NCBI RefSeq assembly: GCF_000220065.1
Contig: NZ_AFQU01000001.1
Location: forward strand, 1,756,001 to 1,820,000
DNA from: Streptococcus sp. oral taxon 056 str. F0418
GTDB lineage: Bacteria > Bacillota > Bacilli > Lactobacillales > Streptococcaceae
Length of the DNA stretch: 64,000 nucleotides
Direction of reading: 5' to 3'
Below, one piece after another: positions 9,275 to 19,332 of this stretch. A model generated the notes under the pieces. It was not told the DNA's origin and ran no database searches. It saw only the letters and a program-made list of their open reading frames with translations. Position numbers and translations under genes: made by a program. Every line of letters starts with the position of its first letter. The stretch's first letter is position 1.

Positions 9275-9326
9275 GCAAATAAATTGAGGGAAAAGAATAG
9301 CCTTAGTTTGTTTGTGGTCTTTTTGT
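9271..9326 (+). terminator. Leader terminator controlled by LacT
   Basis: GACCGCAAATAAA... pairs with ...TTTGTTTGTGGTC, with inner GAGG/CCTT, followed by TTTTTG. It lies between the promoter and lacT and overlaps the RAT by four bases. Confidence 0.85.
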
Positions 9327-9361
9327 TTTATCAAAACCCTAGAAAATGAAGAGGAGGAGAT

Positions 9362-10195
9362 ATGTATCGAATCATACATCCTATGAACAACAATGTTGCT
9401 CTAGCCAAACATGAAAATGGTGAAGAGGTTGTTCTGATTGGCAGTGGCATAGCCTTTAATAAAAGGAAAGGTGATCTCGTTCTGGAAAGTAAGATTGAAA
9501 AAATCTTTCGCCTAAGAACGGAAGAATCTAAGGAAAACTTTGTGGCCTTGCTAAAAGATGTTCCGCTGGATTTTATCACAGTAACTTATGATGTGATTGA
9601 TACCCTTTCTAAGAAGTATGATTACCCTGTTCAGGAGTACATCTATGTCACGCTGACGGATCACATCTACTGTTCATATCAGGCTGTGCAACAGGGACGG
9701 TACAAGGAGAGTGACCTACCGGATGCTTCGGACAAATATCCGATTCCTTATCAGATTGCTCAGGAAGCAGTAGCGATATACCGTGAGCGGTTGTTGAATC
9801 ATTTTCCTAGTGACGAGGTCAATCGCATTGCTTATCACTTTATCAATGCCGAAGGGGAGACCAATCCTGAGGGGCAAAGTCACTTGGGCAGGCGAAAAGA
9901 TATTCTGGCTGCTGTTGAGGCAGAGTTAAAGAAAAAGGATATTAAAAGAAATTCAGAAAACAGCAACTTTTATGACCGTTTTATGATTCACTTGAACTAC
10001 TTTTTAGACTATCTAGACAGAAGCCATGACGACAATGTTTCTTTGCTGGAAATGGAAAAACAGATCCAAATGACCTATCCCCAAGCCTACCAAATTGGAA
10101 GCGATATTTACCAAATTATTGCCCAGAAGACGGGAATTGATCTCTACCGTAGCGAACGAGTCTATTTGGTGCTACATATACAACGGCTTTTATAG
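9362..10195 (+). CDS. lacT: Transcription antiterminator LacT, BglG family
   Basis: 277 residues. The first ~55 form the RNA-binding CAT domain (MYRIIHPMNNNVALA...IGSGIAF). Two PRD domains follow (about 65-170 and 171-277) that sense PTS phosphorylation; conserved histidines are visible at LTDHIYCS and AYHFINAEGE. In its active form it binds the RAT at 9241-9274 and prevents termination, allowing its own gene and lacFEG to be read. The usual logic is that LacE/LacF phosphorylation inactivates it without sugar and HPr phosphorylation activates it. RBS GAGGAG before ATG. Forty-two bp before lacF. Confidence 0.95.
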   Translation: MYRIIHPMNNNVALAKHENGEEVVLIGSGIAFNKRKGDLVLESKIEKIFRLRTEESKENFVALLKDVPLDFITVTYDVIDTLSKKYDYPVQEYIYVTLTDHIYCSYQAVQQGRYKESDLPDASDKYPIPYQIAQEAVAIYRERLLNHFPSDEVNRIAYHFINAEGETNPEGQSHLGRRKDILAAVEAELKKKDIKRNSENSNFYDRFMIHLNYFLDYLDRSHDDNVSLLEMEKQIQMTYPQAYQIGSDIYQIIAQKTGIDLYRSERVYLVLHIQRLL

Positions 10196-10237
10196 AGAAA
10201 AATCGAATCTTATATAAAATTAAAAGGAGGATTTCTC

Positions 10238-10555
10238 ATGAATAGAGAAGAAGTAACATTACTTGGTTTTGAAATTGTAGCCTACGCTGGTGATGCTCGC
10301 TCCAAGCTCCTAGAAGCTTTGAAAGCCGCAGAGGCTGGGGATTTTGCTAAGGCAGATGCCTTGGTAGAAGAAGCCAATAGCTGCATCGCCGAAGCTCACC
10401 ACGCTCAGACCAGTCTCTTGACAAAAGAAGCGGCTGGCGAGGACTTGGCTTACAGTGTAACCATGATGCACGGGCAAGACCACCTAATGACTACCATCTT
10501 ACTAAAAGATATGATGCACCATTTAATTGAACTATACAAAAGAGGAGTAAAATAA
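10238..10555 (+). CDS. lacF: PTS lactose EIIA component
   Basis: 105-residue soluble phosphocarrier of the lactose/cellobiose PTS family. It accepts phosphate from HPr on His78 (MMHGQDHLM) and passes it to the EIIB domain of LacE. Mostly helical and trimeric in the family. Strong site AAAAGGAGG before the ATG. The TAA stop overlaps lacE by one base (10555), so translation is coupled. Confidence 0.96.
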   Translation: MNREEVTLLGFEIVAYAGDARSKLLEALKAAEAGDFAKADALVEEANSCIAEAHHAQTSLLTKEAAGEDLAYSVTMMHGQDHLMTTILLKDMMHHLIELYKRGVK

Positions 10556-12261
10556 TGAACAAACTCATCAAACTTATTGAGAAAGGGAAGCCTTTCTTTG
10601 AGAAGATTTCTCGGAATATTTATCTTCGTGCTATTCGGGATGGCTTTATCGCTGGTATGCCAGTTATCCTCTTCTCATCTATCTTTATCTTGATTGCTTA
10701 TGTGCCAAATGCTTGGGGTTTCCACTGGTCTAAGGACATTGAAACTTTCTTAATGACCCCCTATAGCTATTCGATGGGGATTCTGGCTTTCTTTGTGGGT
10801 GGAACCACTGCTAAGGCGCTGACAGACTCTGTCAACCGCGACCTGCCTGCGACAAACCAGATTAACTTCTTGTCTACTATGCTGGCTTCTATGGTCGGCT
10901 TCCTCTTGATGGCAGCTGAACCTGCCAAGGAAGGTGGCTTCCTAACTGCCTTCATGGGAACCAAAGGTCTTTTGACAGCTTTCATCGCAGCCTTTGTTAC
11001 GGTTAATGTCTACAAGGTTTGTGTGAAAAATAATGTCACCATTCGCATGCCAGAAGAAGTTCCACCAAATATCTCGCAAGTATTTAAAGACTTGATTCCA
11101 TTTACTGTCTCAGTCGTTCTGCTCTACGGTTTGGAACTGCTTGTTAAAGCAAGTCTGGGAGTAACCGTTGCTGAATCCATCGGAACGCTTCTTGCTCCAC
11201 TCTTCTCAGCGGCAGATGGCTATCTGGGAATCACGCTTATCTTTGGCGCTTATGCTTTCTTCTGGTTCGTGGGAATTCACGGTCCGTCTATCGTTGAGCC
11301 TGCCATTGCTGCCATTACTTATGCCAATATCGATGCCAACTTGGCTCTGGTACAAGCTGGTCAGCATGCGGATAAGGTCATCACTTCTGGTACTCAAATG
11401 TTCATCGTTACCATGGGTGGTACTGGTGCGACCTTGATTGTTCCATTCCTTTTCATGTGGATCTGTAAGTCCGAGCGTAACCGTGCAATTGGACGGGCAT
11501 CTGTTGTCCCAACTTTCTTTGGTGTCAATGAGCCTATTCTCTTTGGAGCACCAATCGTACTGAATCCGATTTTCTTCATTCCATTTATCTTTGCACCTAT
11601 CGCAAATGTATGGATTTTCAAATTCTTTGTTGATATGTTAAACATGAACTCCTTCTCAGCCAACCTTCCTTGGGTGACACCTGGACCTCTGGGAATTGTG
11701 CTGGGTACCAACTTCCAGCTTCTGTCCTTTGTTCTTGCAGCTCTTCTTGTCGTAGTGGATGTGATTATTTACTATCCATTTGTCAAGGTTTATGACGAAC
11801 AAATCCTAGAAGAAGAACGTTCTGGCAAAGCCAACGATGCTCTTAAAGAAAAAGTAGCAGCTAACTTTAATACTGCTAAAGCGGATGCTATCCTTGAAAA
11901 AGCAGGAGTGGATGAAGAAGCTCCAGCTCAAAACAATATCAGCGAAGAAACCAATGTTCTGGTGCTCTGTGCAGGTGGTGGTACCAGCGGATTGCTGGCC
12001 AACGCTTTGAATAAAGCAGCAGCTGAATATAATGTTCCTGTCAAAGCAGCAGCTGGCGGCTACGGTGCTCACCGTGAAATGTTGCCTGAGTTTGACCTGG
12101 TTATCTTGGCTCCTCAAGTTGCTTCAAACTTTGAAGACATGAAGGCCGAAACTGATAAATTGGGTATCAAGCTGGCTAAGACTGAAGGCGGCCAATACAT
12201 CAAACTAACCCGTGATGGCAAAGGAGCACTGGCCTTTGTTCAGGAGCAATTTAACAACTAA
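10555..12261 (+). CDS. lacE: PTS lactose EIICB component
   Basis: 568-residue membrane transporter that imports lactose and phosphorylates it to lactose-6-phosphate. Residues ~1-430 are the EIIC channel domain with about ten membrane spans and the substrate-loop sequence [11 protein letters not shown]. After a charged linker (~430-465) comes the EIIB domain, with the phosphorylated Cys472 in [12 protein letters not shown]. Follows lacF with a one-base overlap. A long inverted repeat separates it from lacG. Confidence 0.96.
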   Translation: MNKLIKLIEKGKPFFEKISRNIYLRAIRDGFIAGMPVILFSSIFILIAYVPNAWGFHWSKDIETFLMTPYSYSMGILAFFVGGTTAKALTDSVNRDLPATNQINFLSTMLASMVGFLLMAAEPAKEGGFLTAFMGTKGLLTAFIAAFVTVNVYKVCVKNNVTIRMPEEVPPNISQVFKDLIPFTVSVVLLYGLELLVKASLGVTVAESIGTLLAPLFSAADGYLGITLIFGAYAFFWFVGIHGPSIVEPAIAAITYANIDANLALVQAGQHADKVITSGTQMFIVTMGGTGATLIVPFLFMWICKSERNRAIGRASVVPTFFGVNEPILFGAPIVLNPIFFIPFIFAPIANVWIFKFFVDMLNMNSFSANLPWVTPGPLGIVLGTNFQLLSFVLAALLVVVDVIIYYPFVKVYDEQILEEERSGKANDALKEKVAANFNTAKADAILEKAGVDEEAPAQNNISEETNVLVLCAGGGTSGLLANALNKAAAEYNVPVKAAAGGYGAHREMLPEFDLVILAPQVASNFEDMKAETDKLGIKLAKTEGGQYIKLTRDGKGALAFVQEQFNN

Positions 12262-12271
12262 TTTGTTAGTT

Positions 12272-12340
12272 CATTTGAGGTGAAGCAAAGTTCAATTCCC
12301 CTGTTATTTACCTATTTACTTACTTGTTTCGCCTCAAATG
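12272..12340 (+). repeat. Inverted repeat between lacE and lacG
   Basis: CATTTGAGGTGAAGC at 12272 pairs with GTTTCGCCTCAAATG ending at 12340 (two G-T type mismatches) around a ~39-base loop. There is no T-run after it, so it looks like an mRNA-stabilising or processing hairpin rather than a terminator. Confidence 0.55.
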
Positions 12341-12347
12341 CTATTGA

Positions 12348-13766
<1,419 letters not shown>

Positions 13767-13769
13767 GCA

Positions 13770-13822
13770 AAAAAAACTCCCATCCTTAGCTGAATGAAAT
13801 CGGCTAGGACGGGAGTTTTTTT
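13770..13822. terminator. Bidirectional terminator after lacG
   Basis: AAAAAACTCCC.TCCTTAGC ... GCTAGGACGGGAGTTTTTTT. An A-run precedes it and a T-run follows. Confidence 0.9.
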
Positions 13823-13945
13823 ATTCTTCATCATCTGTCAAATAATCAGAGCATCCAAGAGGAGGTAAAGCTCAGACCAGTGTTAAAAGAGAAGGAAAGT
13901 GTATGTTTAACTTTTCATATAGTCTCAGGCACAACTAAGTTTATT

Positions 13946-15136
13946 TTATGATTTATCATTATGAAAAGGCAAATTTTTTGTGATTTCTGATAAATTATCT
14001 TTGACATCTTGAACGAATTTTCCTGGATGAAGGAGGGATATATCATCTTTCAAAGACTGATACCTCATGTCTACTAAGAGCTTGGTGAGGCGTGTTAGCA
14101 TTTCTTTTTCTTCAGGTGATAGCGCACCGGCATTTTTAAAAATATCCAGCACCTTTCGAGCATTTTCTATTTTTGAAAAATCATTAATCGAAGTGATGCC
14201 TGCATCTAAAATCAAGCCAAAAAAGAGATCGAAAAAGTCTTTTAATTCAGCGTCAGATGTGTCTTTTACCCATCTTTTCAGTGTTCGGTCAGTTTGAAGG
14301 CTATCAGGATTGAGGCGATCAAGTAAGACAAAGTTTTCGTCCTTGATTTGCCAAGAAAAGGTATCATGCTGAGAAATACCCCCAATAGCCGTACTTTTGA
14401 CAATCTCCATTTCCTTTGGAGTTTCTAGCATCATGCCTACAATGGAGCCTTGAGGAATAAAAGAATGGATTTTGGAGACGATTGCTTTATATCCTGAGCT
14501 TTCAATGATCGAACGATTCAGACCAGGAGCGTCATAGCTATAGATGCTTTGGATTCTTTTTTGTAAATGGGCTTCAACTTGACTAGCAGCGTAGGAAGCA
14601 AGATTTCCTCCTTTGGAATGACCGGTCAAGATAAAGTGGCCATCTAGCGAGCGTAGGGCTTTTTGTAGATATTTTTTAGCGTTTTTTTGAGCAGGCACAT
14701 GATCCATATAGGTCATATGGAAATCTTCTTTCCAACCAATAATCGAGTCATCGGTTCCACGATAGACTAATACATAAGTAGCTGGCTTTGATTGGATGCA
14801 ATAGAGCATGGCAGCAAATTGTTTTTCAATATCAGGGTCAATATCATTTACATAGCCAAAGAGCTTGATATTTTTAAAACGTTTGGATTGGCTAGCTTTT
14901 TCTAATAATTCTAAACGATTACGAGTATGAAGCATAGAAATCTCTTGTGAAACATTCTTTGCTGCTTCACAGAGACGCTTGCTCAAATCGAGCTTTAATT
15001 CACTTTCCACTATCCCATCAAAAGAAAGATAAGTCAATTCCGTTAAAATAAGTAGATCCAGTTCGTTGAAGGGGCGGTCGTAGATACTGTCATATTGTAC
15101 TTGGTTTAGATAATCAAGAATATTACTCATAAACAT
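13946..15136 (-). CDS. Lipase-like alpha/beta hydrolase (DUF2974/Mbeg1-like)
   Basis: 396 residues (or 394 from the second Met). The central part has the lipase nucleophile elbow ILTGHSKGGNLASYAA, with the Ser in GHSKG. A following SYDAPGLN is typical of the Mbeg1-like/DUF2974 hydrolases common in Firmicutes. The N-terminus NILDYLNQVQYDS fits the same group. No signal peptide is seen, so it is probably cytoplasmic. Substrate unknown. It is transcribed away from the response-regulator gene at 15228, and the two share a ~90-bp gap, but no BceR-type box was found there. Confidence 0.8.
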   Translation of the reverse strand: MFMSNILDYLNQVQYDSIYDRPFNELDLLILTELTYLSFDGIVESELKLDLSKRLCEAAKNVSQEISMLHTRNRLELLEKASQSKRFKNIKLFGYVNDIDPDIEKQFAAMLYCIQSKPATYVLVYRGTDDSIIGWKEDFHMTYMDHVPAQKNAKKYLQKALRSLDGHFILTGHSKGGNLASYAASQVEAHLQKRIQSIYSYDAPGLNRSIIESSGYKAIVSKIHSFIPQGSIVGMMLETPKEMEIVKSTAIGGISQHDTFSWQIKDENFVLLDRLNPDSLQTDRTLKRWVKDTSDAELKDFFDLFFGLILDAGITSINDFSKIENARKVLDIFKNAGALSPEEKEMLTRLTKLLVDMRYQSLKDDISLLHPGKFVQDVKDNLSEITKNLPFHNDKS

Positions 15137-15227
15137 AATGCCTTTCTAGAAGAGTTTACTGTTAGTATAGCACATTTTACTGTGTCTTTGCTATAATAGA
15201 GGGAGAACTGTTGAGAGGACATAGAAT

Positions 15228-15914
15228 ATGCATAAAATAATGTTGGTAGAGGATGATTCAGTCATTCGTCAAATGATCAAAAAAATGCTGGAACAATGGG
15301 GCTATCAGGTTTTAGTGATAGAAGATTTTATGGAAGTATTGACTACTTTTGTCAAGGAAGAGCCCCAACTAGTCTTGATGGACATTGGACTCCCGCTTTT
15401 TAATGGCTATCATTGGTGTCAGGAAATCCGCAAGATTTCAACGGTCCCGATTATGTTTTTATCCTCAAGAGATCAAGCCATGGATATTGTCATGGCGATT
15501 AATATGGGGGCAGATGATTATGTTACCAAGCCTTTCGATCATAATGTATTTCTAGCAAAAGTTCAGGGACTTTTACGGCGTTCTTATGAATTTGGTACGG
15601 ATCAGAACCTCTTAGAGCATCGAGGAGTCATTCTAAATCTAAAGTCGATGGACCTGATGTATCAAGGACAAGTCATTACACTCACTAAAAATGAATTTCA
15701 AATTTTACGTATTTTATTTGAGCGAGCAGGGAGCATTGTTGAGCGGGAAGACTTAATGAAAGAGTTGTGGAATAGTGATTTTTTCATTGATGATAATACT
15801 TTGTCGGTTAATGTAGCCCGACTTCGAAAAAAACTAGAGGAGTCTGGTTTGGCAAACTTTATTGAAACAAAAAAAGGAATTGGGTACGGTCTAACAAATG
15901 GACATGCGGAATAA
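15228..15914 (+). CDS. BceR-like response regulator, OmpR family
   Basis: 228 residues: receiver domain (phospho-acceptor Asp52 in LVLMDIGLP, conserved Lys in DDYVTKPF) then an OmpR-type winged helix (SMDLMYQGQVITLTKNEFQILRIL, residues ~135-225). It pairs with the short sensor kinase that overlaps it by 17 bp. The partner kinase type and the two BceAB transporters nearby place it in the BceR/NsrR group that answers cell-wall antibiotics. Four promoters in this window carry TTACA-N4-TGTAA, the site known for BceR-type regulators, so it is the likely binder. An extended -10 (TGCTATAAT) precedes it. Confidence 0.88.
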   Translation: MHKIMLVEDDSVIRQMIKKMLEQWGYQVLVIEDFMEVLTTFVKEEPQLVLMDIGLPLFNGYHWCQEIRKISTVPIMFLSSRDQAMDIVMAINMGADDYVTKPFDHNVFLAKVQGLLRRSYEFGTDQNLLEHRGVILNLKSMDLMYQGQVITLTKNEFQILRILFERAGSIVEREDLMKELWNSDFFIDDNTLSVNVARLRKKLEESGLANFIETKKGIGYGLTNGHAE

Positions 15915-16878
15915 TGTTTTCTTTATCAGATATTATCTTTATTCAAGGCGGTATTTCTTTTTACAATATCTGATTTTCTTTGGCATACTTGTATTTTTTA
16001 ATTTTTTATTTGAAGATAGCCGCGTGATTCTCCAGTATGTCTTGATGGTTTTACTATTCTTATCCTGTTTGATTCTTTGGATGGATGTTTGGGTGTCTTT
16101 TAAAAACTTTCGTTCTCAGTGTTTATATGAGGAAAGCAGAGCCCAAAGCGCTATAGAAGCATTGTTGTTAGAGAAGGTTCAAAGATTGGAAGTAAAAGAG
16201 CAGGAGAAAACGGCTCTTGAGCGAGAACGCTATAATGATTTGATGGACTATTATACTTTGTGGGCTCATCAGATTAAAACTCCCATTGCAGCAAGCTCTT
16301 TATTGGTACAAGATTTAGAAGAACAGGATACCAAAAAACAGCTAGGACAAGAGCTTTTTAAGATTGAATCTTATGTCAATCTAGTCTTACAGTATCTACG
16401 TTTGGAGAGCTTTCATGATGACTTGGTATTGAACAAGGAAAATCTAGAAGATCTCGTCAAAGAAGTGGTTAAAAAATATGCGATTTTCTTTATTCAGAAA
16501 GGCCTGACATTAAATCTTCATGATTTGAATAGAACGATTGTGACCGATAAAAAGTGGTTTATGATTATCTTAGAACAGGTTCTGTCCAATAGTCTAAAGT
16601 ATACTCAAACAGGTGGAATAGAGATTTATTGTCAAGGGGATACTCTGTACTTGAAAGATACAGGCCTTGGAATTAAAGATAGTGATATTTTACGTGTCTT
16701 TGAACGAGGATTTTCCGGGTATAATGGTCGGTTGACCCATCAATCATCTGGCCTAGGTCTCTACTTATCTAAGAAAATTGCAAATCAGTTGGGAAACTCT
16801 CTAGCACTGGAGTCACAGGTAGGGGAGGGCACTACTGTAAAAATTGGATTAGCTGAAAAGCGATTAGTGATCGAGTGA
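15898..16878 (+). CDS. BceS-like intramembrane-sensing histidine kinase
   Basis: 326 residues. Two membrane helices (about 21-37 and 43-65) are joined by an outside loop of only a few residues, the mark of intramembrane-sensing kinases, which detect the flux state of a BceAB transporter rather than the peptide itself. The H-box is LWAHQIKTPIAAS with phospho-acceptor His124; the N and G boxes are EQVLSNSLKY and SSGLGLYLSKK. Start overlaps the regulator stop. The next gene, a NrdI-like flavodoxin, begins 8 bp after its stop. Confidence 0.9.
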   Translation: MDMRNNVFFIRYYLYSRRYFFLQYLIFFGILVFFNFLFEDSRVILQYVLMVLLFLSCLILWMDVWVSFKNFRSQCLYEESRAQSAIEALLLEKVQRLEVKEQEKTALERERYNDLMDYYTLWAHQIKTPIAASSLLVQDLEEQDTKKQLGQELFKIESYVNLVLQYLRLESFHDDLVLNKENLEDLVKEVVKKYAIFFIQKGLTLNLHDLNRTIVTDKKWFMIILEQVLSNSLKYTQTGGIEIYCQGDTLYLKDTGLGIKDSDILRVFERGFSGYNGRLTHQSSGLGLYLSKKIANQLGNSLALESQVGEGTTVKIGLAEKRLVIE

Positions 16879-16886
16879 GGGAAGGT

Positions 16887-17243
16887 ATGCTAGTTGTATA
16901 TGATAGTTTAACAGGATGTGGAAAGGAATTTGCTAAAGACTTGGGACAACCCACTCAGTCTGTTTTAAAGCGGCTCGATCAACCTTGTATACTAGTTACA
17001 CGCAATAGTGGTTTGGGCCAAATTCCTTGGACGACTAAGCGTTTTATCAAAAAGTACGCACCATTGATTCGTGGTTTTGTCATGAATGGAGACCAAAAGC
17101 GCTATCCAAAAACCTTTTGTGGAGCGACAGATAAGATTAGAGAACAATACGGTTTACATCATATCTGTAATATCCATCGCTCAGGGGATGAGAAGGATCG
17201 AACCTTTGTCAAAGAATGGTTAATGGCAAATATTCTAGACTAA
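16887..17243 (+). CDS. NrdI-like flavodoxin, copy 1
   Basis: 118 residues from the ATG at 16887 (an upstream GTG at 16875 is possible, but the paralogue at 25348 begins at the same place, VYDS). The N-terminal VYDSLTGCGKEFA is a flavodoxin-type phosphate loop, and the protein belongs with the NrdI family (TRNSGLG, IPWTTK, GFVMNGD, FCGAT). NrdI reduces or activates the class Ib ribonucleotide reductase cofactor, but no nrdE or nrdF is nearby. Its place right behind a BceRS-like system suggests some other flavin-linked role. Similarity to the second copy is about half of positions by eye. Confidence 0.75.
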   Translation: MLVVYDSLTGCGKEFAKDLGQPTQSVLKRLDQPCILVTRNSGLGQIPWTTKRFIKKYAPLIRGFVMNGDQKRYPKTFCGATDKIREQYGLHHICNIHRSGDEKDRTFVKEWLMANILD

Positions 17244-17278
17244 TCCGGTATTTATGTTTAGAAATAGGATAAAAGACA

Positions 17279-17443
17279 GAGAGTGGGACAGAAATCGGTA
17301 ATTCGTTAGAATTCGATTTCGTCGTCCCACCTCCGCACAGTTGAGTAGGGCTGTAAAAGCTGATGAAATCAGCGTAGTAGAGCCCACTCAACCACTGCGT
17401 CTTGCTCGACAATCCAAAGACAATTGAGAGGCTAGGACTTTGT
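17279..17443 (-). repeat. Three-hairpin intergenic repeat, copy 2 (one end cut)
   Basis: Same element and orientation as at 398-572. The left hairpin and middle are intact, but the last hairpin is lost after GAGGCTAGGACTTT, where sequence leading to the BceR box begins. Confidence 0.88.
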
Positions 17444-17456
17444 CTTCAATCTGAAC

Positions 17457-17531
17457 CTTACAAGATTGTAAGGTTTTTCTTTAAAATTGAAAGGTTATGT
17501 TATGGTGCGCCTTCTTTTTTTCTTGTATGAT
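17457..17531 (+). promoter_or_regulatory. BceR-type promoter A, upstream of the TraX gene
   Basis: Box CTTACA-AGAT-TGTAAG (17457-17472). A second half-site TGAAAG begins 21 bp after the first TGTAA (17488). The -10 TATGAT is at 17526-17531, 54 bp from the box end. No good -35, as expected for an activated promoter. The stretch GAAAGGTTATGTTATGG is shared with promoter C. Confidence 0.7.
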
Positions 17532-17559
17532 AGAGTCAGAAAGAAAAAGGAGAAGATAG

Positions 17560-18321
17560 ATGATGAAAAAAGTAAAAGGTTTTGACAGTTTTCAAATCAA
17601 ACTTGTCATGGCGCTATTGATGGTGCTTGATCATATTGATAAGATTCCAGGGTTATTGACTGGGGATTGGGCGGGTATTTTTCATGCAGTGACTCGCTGT
17701 GTAGGTGTCTGGTTTGCATTTGCTGCGGTAGAAGGCTTTATCCATACGCGCAGTCGCATACTTTACAATGCGCGCCTCTTTTTATGGGCAACGATCATGT
17801 TTGTAGGAAATAAGGTTTTAGATTTATTATTCTATTCAAAAGGCATTTACAATTCCAATAATATATTTTTGACACTGGCTTGTGGTGTCTTGACATTGGG
17901 AATTTTCTTTGGATTTTCTAAAAATGACAGAAAAGTTTTTCCTATCAATAAGTGGGTTCGGTATAGCTTAGGTGTTTTAATACTTGGAGTAGCAGCCTTT
18001 TTAACAGAAGGTGGTATGGTGCTTCTACCTTTTATGCTCATTACCTATGCTTTTAGGGAAAAAGAAAGTTTACGCAATCTACTCTATCTAGCATTGGCCT
18101 TCCTGCTTTTTTGCATGAGTATACAAGTTTATCCGACTTTAGGAGAAACAATTTCGATGATGCTGTATAATTCAGATTGGTTATTTATCACTGTGTTGCC
18201 TTTCTTATATGTCTACAATGGCGAGCGCGGTTATACTGGAAAGTGGGGGAAATATTTCTTTTATATTTTTTATCCAGCACATTTGTGGTTGATTTCCTTG
18301 ATCGCTTTTTTAGTCAAATAA
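17560..18321 (+). CDS. TraX family membrane protein
   Basis: 253 residues, strongly hydrophobic, with about seven to eight membrane spans. The N-terminus FDSFQIKLVMALLMVLDHID and the following RCVGVWFAFAAVEGF are typical of the TraX family, whose F-plasmid founder is needed for N-acetylation of pilin. Streptococcal members are chromosomal and their role is unproven; acyl or acetyl transfer to an envelope component is a reasonable guess. RBS AAGGAG. The BceR-type box and -10 directly upstream put it in the peptide-stress regulon. Confidence 0.82.
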   Translation: MMKKVKGFDSFQIKLVMALLMVLDHIDKIPGLLTGDWAGIFHAVTRCVGVWFAFAAVEGFIHTRSRILYNARLFLWATIMFVGNKVLDLLFYSKGIYNSNNIFLTLACGVLTLGIFFGFSKNDRKVFPINKWVRYSLGVLILGVAAFLTEGGMVLLPFMLITYAFREKESLRNLLYLALAFLLFCMSIQVYPTLGETISMMLYNSDWLFITVLPFLYVYNGERGYTGKWGKYFFYIFYPAHLWLISLIAFLVK

Positions 18322-18328
18322 ATCGAAT

Positions 18329-18402
18329 CTTACAAAAATGTAAGATTGTAGACTATAATGTAAGGAAAAGTCATGGATAAGTGGGCCTATATTCGATAAA
18401 AT
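18329..18402 (+). promoter_or_regulatory. BceR-type promoter B, upstream of the first bceAB
   Basis: Box CTTACA-AAAA-TGTAAG (18329-18344). A second TGTAAG begins exactly 20 bp later (18359). The -10 TAAAAT is at 18397-18402, 53 bp from the box end; the -35 place reads TGGATA, a poor match. Confidence 0.75.
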
Positions 18403-18456
18403 AGAGTAAAGATGTAAAAAGATTTTTTATGGTGAGGTAAAAGAGAAATATCTCAA

Positions 18457-18540
18457 GTGCCTCCTCGCAAAGAAATCGAATTGACAAAGTTTGGCTATGA
18501 AGTTAGCCAATCCGCTCAACAGCTGTATGTAGGATTTTAA
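18457..18540 (+). CDS. Partial copy of the small gene that precedes bceA (possible 27-residue product)
   Basis: In-frame stretch from a GTG at 18457 to TAA at 18540. Its last 24 codons match the 42-codon gene at 25988-26116; the three visible differences are all synonymous (Ser, Leu and Tyr codons). The N-terminal part of the other copy is missing and a stop lies 27 bp upstream of the GTG, so this may be a remnant or a shortened version. No convincing ribosome binding site is seen before the GTG. bceA starts 12 bp after the stop. Confidence 0.4.
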   Translation: MPPRKEIELTKFGYEVSQSAQQLYVGF

Positions 18541-18552
18541 AAAGGAGAAAAG

Positions 18553-19332
18553 ATGACACTACTAGATGTACAACATGTGAAAAAAGTTTATAAAACACGC
18601 TTCCAAGGCAATCAAGTCGAAGCGCTCAAGGATATTCATTTTACAGTGGATAAAGGCGACTATGTAGCCATCATGGGTGAGTCAGGCTCAGGTAAGTCGA
18701 CACTGCTCAATATTTTAGCCATGCTGGATAAGCCAACAGAAGGCCAAGTCTTTCTGAATGGAACCGATACAGCGACCATCAAAAATAGCCAAGCTTCAAG
18801 CTTTCGTCGTGAAAAACTAGGCTTTGTCTTCCAGGATTTCAACTTGCTGGATACCTTGTCTGTAAAAGATAATATCCTCTTGCCATTGGTCTTGTCCCGT
18901 CGCCCCATCACAGAAATGATGAAAAAGTTGGTCGTGACATGTAACGATTTGGGGATTAATAGTCTGCAAGAGAAGTATCCATACGAGATTTCAGGAGGAC
19001 AGAAGCAACGGGTAGCGGTTGCGCGTGCCATCATCACAGATCCAGAGATTTTGTTAGCGGATGAGCCAACAGGAGCGTTAGATTCTAAATCTTCCGCCGC
19101 TCTTCTAGATGTTTTTGATGACATCAATGACCGAGGACAAACCATTCTCATGGTGACCCACTCAACGTCAGCAGCAAGTAGAGCAAAGCGTGTACTCTTT
19201 ATCAAGGATGGAATTCTTTATAATCAGATTTTCCGAGGCGATAAGACGGAACGTCAGATGTTCCAAGAGATTTCAGATACTTTGACCGTTATGGCAAGTG
19301 AGGTGGGTGACTATGTTCAAACTAACCAGTAA
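18553..19332 (+). CDS. BceA-like ABC transporter ATPase, copy 1
   Basis: 259 residues of the MacB/LolD/BceA type. Walker [10 protein letters not shown] (~residues 39-47), Q-loop FQDFNLLD, signature [14 protein letters not shown], Walker [14 protein letters not shown] and the H-loop His in MVTHS are intact. Pairs with the large permease that overlaps it by 20 bp. BceAB modules free lipid II-cycle targets from peptide antibiotics such as bacitracin or nisin and signal to a BceS-type kinase, which here lies 2-3 kb upstream. Almost identical to the ATPase at 26129. Confidence 0.93.
   Translation: MTLLDVQHVKKVYKTRFQGNQVEALKDIHFTVDKGDYVAIMGESGSGKSTLLNILAMLDKPTEGQVFLNGTDTATIKNSQASSFRREKLGFVFQDFNLLDTLSVKDNILLPLVLSRRPITEMMKKLVVTCNDLGINSLQEKYPYEISGGQKQRVAVARAIITDPEILLADEPTGALDSKSSAALLDVFDDINDRGQTILMVTHSTSAASRAKRVLFIKDGILYNQIFRGDKTERQMFQEISDTLTVMASEVGDYVQTNQ

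Noticed and set aside
18660..19205. 181-residue frame on the minus strand, repeated at 26326-26781
   Set aside because: It is exactly antisense to the BceA ATPase, has no start signals or family features, and its repeat only reflects the duplication of bceA.
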